DNA of 11,958 bases from an uncultured Saprospiraceae bacterium (GTDB lineage Bacteria > Bacteroidota > Bacteroidia > Chitinophagales > Saprospiraceae), in contig CAKUWM010000060.1 in assembly GCA_934699305.1 (NCBI GenBank), positions 1 to 11,958 of the forward strand. The letters run 5' to 3'. Both the position numbers and the translations under genes were made by a program. This document shows, in pieces, positions 7,490 through 11,958 of this stretch. Numbering within the stretch: position 1 is the first letter of the stretch; every line of letters begins with the position of its first letter. The notes under the pieces are model-generated. The model saw only the letters and a list, made by a program, of their open reading frames with translations, did no database searches and was not told where the DNA came from.

Positions 7490-7508
7490 AGATTTTGTTC
7501 TTTTTTTT
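7479..7508 (+). terminator. Possible intrinsic terminator at the rbfA 3' end
   Basis: AAGAGGAA (7479-7486) can pair with TTGTTCTT (7495-7502) with one G-U wobble and one G-G mismatch, around an 8-base loop, and the stem runs into eight T residues (7501-7508). The left arm lies within the last codons of rbfA. The stem is weak, but the T-run and the position between convergent genes fit a terminator. Confidence 0.35.
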
Positions 7509-7518
7509 ACCTATTCTA

Positions 7519-8151
7519 TTAAAATTGAATTTTTTTCTGTAATGCGAAAAACCAATAATCCTTGTTTTGTGCCCATGGATTGAAATATGTGAGCATCGCA
7601 TACCATCCTTTATTACGAAAAGCCAACATAGGACCAAAATCATAGGTTTTTACATTTTCATCCATGAATATTTGTGTGGAGAATCCTGCCCTCCATACAG
7701 TGGCGATAGGGAATTGAATGTCTGACCAATTGAAATAATAATTGGGATGGTGGTTAAATACTTTGACATAATTATTGGTTAGATTGAATTCGACTTTAGG
7801 GTGAATCAAGCTATAATAAAACTGAAAAGACAAACCCTGATAGTCTCCTAAAACAACGCCAATCTGAGGAGTGAATACATGAATTGTCTGAATTCCAATA
7901 GTACGACTTATGCCTCCATACAATCCCCATGTGCCATTTCTGTCATAATTGTACCTTACTTCACCATAGTAATTGCCATATTGAATGGGTATATAAGGTA
8001 TCAATAATGGATTATATTCTTTCAAATTATAAGGGAAGGATGGAAAGATTCCGCCGATGAGTGCCGGGGATATTGACCATTTACCGGATTCTTGAGCATG
8101 TAAGCTTAATGTCAAGAATAAAAGCAACAAAAAAGTAAATCTTTTAATCAT
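7519..8151 (-). CDS. Secreted outer-membrane beta-barrel-like protein of unknown function
   Basis: I cannot assign a family. The 210-residue product has a clear signal peptide: MIKR, a Leu/Phe-rich core (FTFLLLLFLTLSL) and a likely signal peptidase I cut after Ala19 (LHA-QE). The mature part is very rich in Tyr, Phe and Trp with alternating polar/hydrophobic stretches (for example YGEVRYNYDRNGTWGLYGGIS, VWRAGFSTQIFMDENVKTYDFGPMLAF, WYAMLTYFNPW) and ends in a C-terminal Phe (ALQKKIQF), the pattern of an outer-membrane barrel, perhaps of eight or so strands. No cysteine suggests it is not a lipoprotein. It is convergent with rbfA (29-base gap) and 187 bases beyond the DUF4197 gene, with a strong hairpin between, so it may be transcribed alone. 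I found no consensus -7 element before its ATG. Confidence 0.75.
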   Translation of the reverse strand: MIKRFTFLLLLFLTLSLHAQESGKWSISPALIGGIFPSFPYNLKEYNPLLIPYIPIQYGNYYGEVRYNYDRNGTWGLYGGISRTIGIQTIHVFTPQIGVVLGDYQGLSFQFYYSLIHPKVEFNLTNNYVKVFNHHPNYYFNWSDIQFPIATVWRAGFSTQIFMDENVKTYDFGPMLAFRNKGWYAMLTYFNPWAQNKDYWFFALQKKIQF

Positions 8152-8200
8152 GTATTATTTTAATCAGAAAACTTTGTAAAACTTTTAATACGTGTAAAGA

Positions 8201-8216
8201 TGGTAAATGATTACCA
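8201..8216. repeat. Short inverted repeat upstream of the barrel-protein gene
   Basis: TGGTAA (8201-8206) and TTACCA (8211-8216) are perfect inverted copies around ATGA, 50-65 bases before the ATG at 8151. It could be an operator or a leader hairpin of the barrel-protein gene; six base pairs is short enough to arise by chance. Confidence 0.3.
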
Positions 8217-8245
8217 AATAATAAAATAAAGCCAAATGGTCTTTT

Positions 8246-8299
8246 AAACTCGAATTCCTATTAAAGTCAGCACTTTGCCTTTAATAGGAATTGGGGTTT
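8246..8299 (-). terminator. Long hairpin between DUF4197 and barrel-protein genes, probable terminator
   Basis: Two 21-base arms (8246-8266 and 8279-8299) pair with one G-U wobble and one G-G mismatch around a 12-base loop; the inner 14 pairs (AATTCCTATTAAAG with its complement) are perfect. It begins 39 bases beyond the stop codon of the DUF4197 gene on the minus strand. The descending arm ends in GTTT but lacks a long T-run, so it may end transcription, protect the 3' end of the upstream mRNA, or both. It is by far the strongest inverted repeat in the window. Confidence 0.6.
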
Positions 8300-8338
8300 A
8301 ATCATTTGCTCCGTAATTAGTTCAAAAGTTTAAGACTG

Positions 8339-9076
8339 CTATTTTTTCCCGAATACCTTTTTTAATAAATCTGTTACCTGAGCTGATGCCTGAGTTCTAA
8401 TTTTAATTTCTTCGTTTGCAATCATTTTCATCAATCCATCTATCGCCTTTTGCGTGATGTATGATTCTAAATCAGGATTTTGCTTTTTGACCAGTGGTAA
8501 GTTGTTGTATGCATTGACCAATGGAGTCCAATATGCGGTAACCTTTACTTTCTCGATTGCCTCACGTACAATTGGGGAAAATGATTTTTGAAGTGCTGTT
8601 GATGTGTTGGCTCTTAGGTAATGGGTAGCTGCTGTATCAGCTCCTTTCATGATATTAAACCCATCTTGAATACTCATATTTTTTACCGCATCTACAAAAA
8701 TTGGGGTTGCGCTTTTTGCTGCTTCTTCAGCTGCACGGTTTAGAGACATTTCAAACTCATCCACTTGCTTTTTCATTCCAATCGCTATTAAGCGATCCTT
8801 CATTGTCCTTGCTTCTTCGGGCCAGGGGATAAAAGTGGTTGGATTTTTATAAAAACCATCCACCTTGGAGGATAGCTCTACTGCATTCCCGGCGCCAATA
8901 GTCAATGCTTCCTTCAGGGCAGAAACAACTTCATCATTGGTCAAATTGGATGAATTGGATATTTTGAGGTCTGATGCTGCCTTTTTAGCTTTTGAAAAAA
9001 GATCTTTCTGAGCATATACTTCTGAATGAAAAGAAAAAATAGCGATTAGAATAATAATTAGACTGAATTGTTTCAT
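8339..9076 (-). CDS. DUF4197 family secreted protein
   Basis: The 245-residue product is a recognisable DUF4197 protein, a family of exported proteins of unknown function in Gram-negative bacteria. It starts with a signal peptide (MKQFSLIIILIAIFSFHSEVYA-QKD, likely cut near residue 22). Characteristic blocks follow: NDEVVSALKEALTIGAGNAV, the EEAR..KDRL...GM..QVDEFEMSLNRAAEEAAKSATPIF region, SIQDGFNIMKGADTAATHYLR, the AYWTPLVNAYNNLPLV block, and the C-terminal VTDLLKKVFG. It is mostly helical, with no lipobox cysteine at the cut site, so a soluble periplasmic form is likely. I chose the ATG at 9076: it begins the signal peptide exactly, while the longer frame from 9145 would put 23 residues before the signal and read through a terminator hairpin. 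A weak -7-like TATATTG lies 19 bases upstream of this start (9095-9101). Confidence 0.9.
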   Translation of the reverse strand: MKQFSLIIILIAIFSFHSEVYAQKDLFSKAKKAASDLKISNSSNLTNDEVVSALKEALTIGAGNAVELSSKVDGFYKNPTTFIPWPEEARTMKDRLIAIGMKKQVDEFEMSLNRAAEEAAKSATPIFVDAVKNMSIQDGFNIMKGADTAATHYLRANTSTALQKSFSPIVREAIEKVKVTAYWTPLVNAYNNLPLVKKQNPDLESYITQKAIDGLMKMIANEEIKIRTQASAQVTDLLKKVFGKK

Positions 9077-9116
9077 TGGTATATAAATGGTATTCAATAT
9101 ATTATACATAAAATAT

Positions 9117-9142
9117 TGGGCAGCCATTTTTTTGACTGCCCA
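9117..9142 (-). terminator. Intrinsic terminator after the His/Trp-rich protein gene
   Basis: On the minus strand TGGGCAG (9142-9136) pairs perfectly with CTGCCCA (9123-9117) around a 12-base loop, followed by ATATTTTAT. It starts 13 bases after the stop codon of the gene at 9156-10460. Its location separates that gene from the DUF4197 gene and argues that the two are transcribed separately. Confidence 0.65.
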
Positions 9143-9155
9143 CATTAACTGTTAT

Positions 9156-10460
9156 TTATCCTCTATTTCGGCTTGATTCGAGCTTATTCCCGGAGGACTT
9201 CATGCTTCGATTTTGGTTGGAAGAATTTTTCTGAATATCAGAACGTGAAGAATTATTTCTTCTTTCATTTTGCTGAAATGACGGATTCTGTCTGGCAGAT
9301 CTTTCCGGTTGTGCTTGTCTTTGAGGACGTGTGGATGTACTTGGTTTGCTATCTTTTGAAACAGGGCTTTGTGGTTGTTTGACCGGATTGTCCCTATTTG
9401 TAGTTGGCTTGTCTGAACGGTCGGAACGAGAATTGTTTCTATTGTTGTTCATCACGTCATTATTGCGATTATTGGTGTTTCTGCGGTCGGTTGTTGCGTT
9501 GTTATCCGTTCTACTACTGCTATTTCTGTCTCTGGTTTCCAAGCCATTATTTTGTCTGTCCCGTGAATTTACGGCTTGATTGGAGCGTGGGTTATTGCCT
9601 TCATTCTGATTAGAATAACCTGCTTGGTTTCTATGTCTGCTATCATTTTTATCGATGACAATCTTATTGGTAACGCGGTAATTGTTGATAACCTTTTCAT
9701 TCCTAATATATACATTGTGTGATACAGTCCTATGTGGAGCATATAGGTTGCGAGCCCCATACACTCTTGGGTGGCTTGCTACGATATAATGGTTGTGGTA
9801 GTGCCATCCGTGTGAATAGAAGCTATGCCAATGCCAAGGTCTCCATGGATTCCACCACATAGGATAAGTGTGCCAGTGCCAGGGAGAAACATATACAACA
9901 TATACCGGTGCGTAAATATATTGGACGCAAGGCCAACCCCACACATTGAAATAAATTCTCATGGGTGAATATTCGGGATAGGGGGAGGGACCCTTTTTGA
10001 TGAGTTGACCATTGTCATCTATTTTTGAATTATCAGGATTGGCTTCTACATATAGTTCTTGCCCATAAATGTCTTCATCCCCCACAATTTGAGCAATGGC
10101 ATTATCAGCGCTTTTTTGTTCGATTTCAATGACGGCAATATCTTGAAAGTCATTATCTCCAACGATAGCTTGTAAGGTTATGGCATGTGCTTTTTTGTCC
10201 ATACGGTCAATAACCCTGATGTAATCGATTTTTCCGTCTAAGTTCAAATCCAGGTTATTGACATTATTGTTTTCGATGTTGAGTGACTTTTCAAAATCTT
10301 CTAAGGTATTAGCTTTGCTAAACAAATCCAATGCTCCTTGCAAGCTAAAATTGTCTCCCGGTAATCCGGTTGAATCTTTTTGAAAATCCTGTCCATATCC
10401 GGCTATAACGCTAAATGTCATAAGACCTAATACGGTAAAGAATATTTGATATTTTTTCAT
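9156..10460 (-). CDS. Secreted protein with His/Trp/Tyr-rich centre and Asn/Arg/Ser-rich disordered tail
   Basis: Function unknown. The 434-residue product has four parts. Residues 1-23 are a signal peptide (MKKYQIFFTVLGLMTFSVIAGYG-QD). Residues 38-140 form a folded domain (FSLQGALDLFSKANTLEDFEKSLN, then VNNLDLNLDGKIDYIRVID) containing a calcium-loop-like DLNLDGKID (71-79) with acidic positions 1, 3, 5 and 9 but Arg at position 12. Residues 160-245 are crowded with Trp, Tyr, His and Pro (for example SPWHWHTYPMWWNPWRPWHW), a likely metal-binding or surface-contact segment. Residues 275-434 are a basic, low-complexity Asn/Arg/Ser/Asp tail with no hydrophobic core, presumably disordered. Similar domain-plus-aromatic layouts occur as hypothetical proteins in Bacteroidota. 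The ATG at 10460 directly precedes the signal peptide. It is likely periplasmic or envelope-attached; no C-terminal sorting domain is visible. Confidence 0.85.
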   Translation of the reverse strand: MKKYQIFFTVLGLMTFSVIAGYGQDFQKDSTGLPGDNFSLQGALDLFSKANTLEDFEKSLNIENNNVNNLDLNLDGKIDYIRVIDRMDKKAHAITLQAIVGDNDFQDIAVIEIEQKSADNAIAQIVGDEDIYGQELYVEANPDNSKIDDNGQLIKKGPSPYPEYSPMRIYFNVWGWPCVQYIYAPVYVVYVSPWHWHTYPMWWNPWRPWHWHSFYSHGWHYHNHYIVASHPRVYGARNLYAPHRTVSHNVYIRNEKVINNYRVTNKIVIDKNDSRHRNQAGYSNQNEGNNPRSNQAVNSRDRQNNGLETRDRNSSSRTDNNATTDRRNTNNRNNDVMNNNRNNSRSDRSDKPTTNRDNPVKQPQSPVSKDSKPSTSTRPQRQAQPERSARQNPSFQQNERRNNSSRSDIQKNSSNQNRSMKSSGNKLESSRNRG

Positions 10461-10918
10461 GGCTGTTTAAATTAAAATTTTTCTGAATGAATTTACATTT
10501 GTTAGATATTTAGATAACGTCATGGTTTAATTGAAAGTAACAACCTTTTCATTAAATAAGAGTTAAATTAGTTCCAATATGTTAAAGAAATCTTAGAATG
10601 TTATCATAGTGCCTATTAGCCATATAATATAGCCCAATTGGTGTTTTCATTTAAATGGCTTATTCAGGATATTGTGACATCGTCGGATGTAAAAAAATAA
10701 AATAGTTTCTCTATTCTTATTATTACAATTGGAATAACATAACTTTATATCTTAATTATTCAATCATTTTATAAAATGAAATCCTCTTACAGCAAATGAT
10801 ATTATTAGACAATACGCATTTAATAAGGAGCTGGTTGACTTCTACCCATTCTATTGTGCATAAATAAACGTTTGGTAATAAAAAAGCATAAAATCACTTA
10901 GCATTGTCAATTATTTTA
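10461..10918. other. Gene-free divergent intergenic region
   Basis: These 458 AT-rich bases separate two divergent genes. Reading both strands I find only reading frames under about 20 codons and no RNA gene, strong hairpin or repeat. An exact -7-like TACATTTG occurs at 10494-10501 on the plus strand, over 400 bases from the next gene, and TAGCATTG (10899-10906, one mismatch) is 13 bases before the ATG at 10919. The region should contain both genes' promoters, but neither is clear. Confidence 0.6.
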
Positions 10919-11958
10919 ATGAAAGGGTTAAAAAATATAGTTTTCTGGCAGCAATCTATTGGTGTAGTCCTGCTATTGTATTGTCTTTTCAGAATTGGTA
11001 TGGTTTATTATATTGATTATAATTTAAAAAAGGTTATAGAGAACAATTCAGAAAAAGGGATTTCACTTTCTTATGATGATATTAATGTAGGATGGATTTT
11101 TTCTTCTGTAAGTATATATAATATCAAATTCATTGGGCAGAATAGTCAGGATAGTGTATTTAGAGTAGATGTTGGCCAAGCAAGAATCAATAAGATAAGG
11201 GTATTGGAGTTGTTGATTTCTAAAAGGCTCAAAATATTAAATCTGGACTTTAATCATGTAACAGTATCTACATGGGCAGGTCGTCACTTGCCTCAAAGTG
11301 AAGATACGGGTATTCGCATGAATAAGCTGTTTAAACGGCTTAAAGTGGATAAAATCTTGTTTAAAGAGTTGCTTTGGAGGCATCTCGATGAGAATGGGAA
11401 ATTGGAAGCCTTGATTGAAACGGAAAGGCTGAGTTTAGATGGGTTGCGGCTCAAGCAAAGGGACAAAGGTATTCCTGCAATGTCACTTGAAGGACTCCAG
11501 AATAGTGATTTGAATTTTGAGTTCCCTGGAAATAAGCATCGATATCTAATTGGAAATATTGTATATAATCATACAGATAGTAGTTTGATTATTAATAATA
11601 TACATATTATACCATTGCTTGACAAAGTCGCATTCAGCAATTATTTTAAGTCACAGCAAGATCGAATTTCAGGTATGAGTCGGGAGATAAAATTTTCAGG
11701 ATTTAGTATCTTAGACACCATGGGCGTCCACGTGCATTCAAGATCCATGGACTTGACATTTGAGTTGGAAGTATATCGTAACAAGAGATACCCATTTACA
11801 AGGAAAAGTACTGTTTTGTTGCCTTCTGAGATGTTCAAAAGAGTAGGATTTCTTTTTGATGTTGATTCGGTAAGGCTCAGAGATGGATTCGTTGCTTACG
11901 AAGAGCTTAATATTAAGGATCGTAATCCAGGTAGAATTTTCTTTCAAGACATTGATAT
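10919..11958 (+). CDS. AsmA-like envelope protein, N-terminal part (runs off the window)
   Basis: The frame is open from the ATG at 10919 through the right edge: 346 complete codons, no stop. Residues 1-12 are short and polar, and about 13-33 form one membrane segment (SIGVVLLLYCLFRIGMVYYI), giving an inner-membrane anchor with the rest in the periplasm. The remainder is beta-strand-rich: KGISLSYDDINVGWIFSSVSIYNIKF (46-71) is the typical first module of AsmA/DUF748-type proteins, and the last visible part (VDSVRLRDGFVAYEELNIKDRNPGRIFFQDID) has the spacing of their repeated Y.E......PG.I.F..I pattern. Such proteins are thought to bridge the envelope and carry lipids or affect outer-membrane assembly. 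Assignment is by pattern only and the C-terminal half is missing. It is divergent from the His/Trp-rich gene; no Shine-Dalgarno sequence precedes the ATG. Confidence 0.7.
   Translation, partial: MKGLKNIVFWQQSIGVVLLLYCLFRIGMVYYIDYNLKKVIENNSEKGISLSYDDINVGWIFSSVSIYNIKFIGQNSQDSVFRVDVGQARINKIRVLELLISKRLKILNLDFNHVTVSTWAGRHLPQSEDTGIRMNKLFKRLKVDKILFKELLWRHLDENGKLEALIETERLSLDGLRLKQRDKGIPAMSLEGLQNSDLNFEFPGNKHRYLIGNIVYNHTDSSLIINNIHIIPLLDKVAFSNYFKSQQDRISGMSREIKFSGFSILDTMGVHVHSRSMDLTFELEVYRNKRYPFTRKSTVLLPSEMFKRVGFLFDVDSVRLRDGFVAYEELNIKDRNPGRIFFQDID

Noticed and set aside
9173..9613. Several overlapping plus-strand frames opposite the tail of the His/Trp-rich gene
   Set aside because: They are the complement of a low-complexity Asn/Arg/Ser-coding stretch that lacks stops in other frames; the products are Leu/Cys/Tyr-rich without motifs, while the minus frame has a signal peptide and a domain.
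10494..10501. Exact TACATTTG on the plus strand as promoter of a hidden RNA
   Set aside because: One such match is expected by chance in an AT-rich region this size, and no structured RNA or reading frame follows.

Overview
The window is AT-rich DNA from a member of the Bacteroidota, probably chromosomal. The evidence is the set of protein families (a Bacteroidota-type RecO, a bacterial GH3-family enzyme, DUF4197, a secreted aromatic-rich barrel protein), near-absence of Shine-Dalgarno sequences, and three matches to the Bacteroidota -7 promoter consensus TAnnTTTG, each about 23 bases before a start codon. The exact order or genus cannot be given from the sequence alone.

Left block (144-2726, minus strand): a three-gene unit with tiny gaps, read as GH3-family ligase, a 99-residue uncharacterised protein, then the recombination mediator recO. 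Middle block (3132-7031, plus strand): CTP synthase pyrG, a SpoU-type RNA 2'-O-methyltransferase and a fused two-ATPase ABC protein of the oligopeptide type. These overlap by 4 and 8 bases and are very probably one translationally coupled operon. The left and middle blocks diverge from a 405-base region holding both promoters. rbfA (7118-7489) follows with its own promoter-like element.

Right block: an outer-membrane barrel-like protein (7519-8151), a DUF4197 secreted protein (8339-9076) and a secreted protein with a His/Trp/Tyr-rich centre and a long Asn/Arg/Ser-rich tail (9156-10460) lie on the minus strand, separated by hairpins that look like terminators. A 458-base gap with no gene precedes an incomplete plus-strand AsmA-like envelope protein (10919 to the right edge). 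These four genes all look directed to the envelope, whereas the left two thirds is information processing and nucleotide metabolism.

I see no RNA gene, CRISPR array, insertion sequence or phage gene, and no convincing new multi-gene system. The most worthwhile points are the uniform promoter-to-start spacing (which moves three starts), the orphan ABC ATPase locked into the pyrG operon, an A9 run that could change the end of the small protein, and the unusual composition of the 9156-10460 product.
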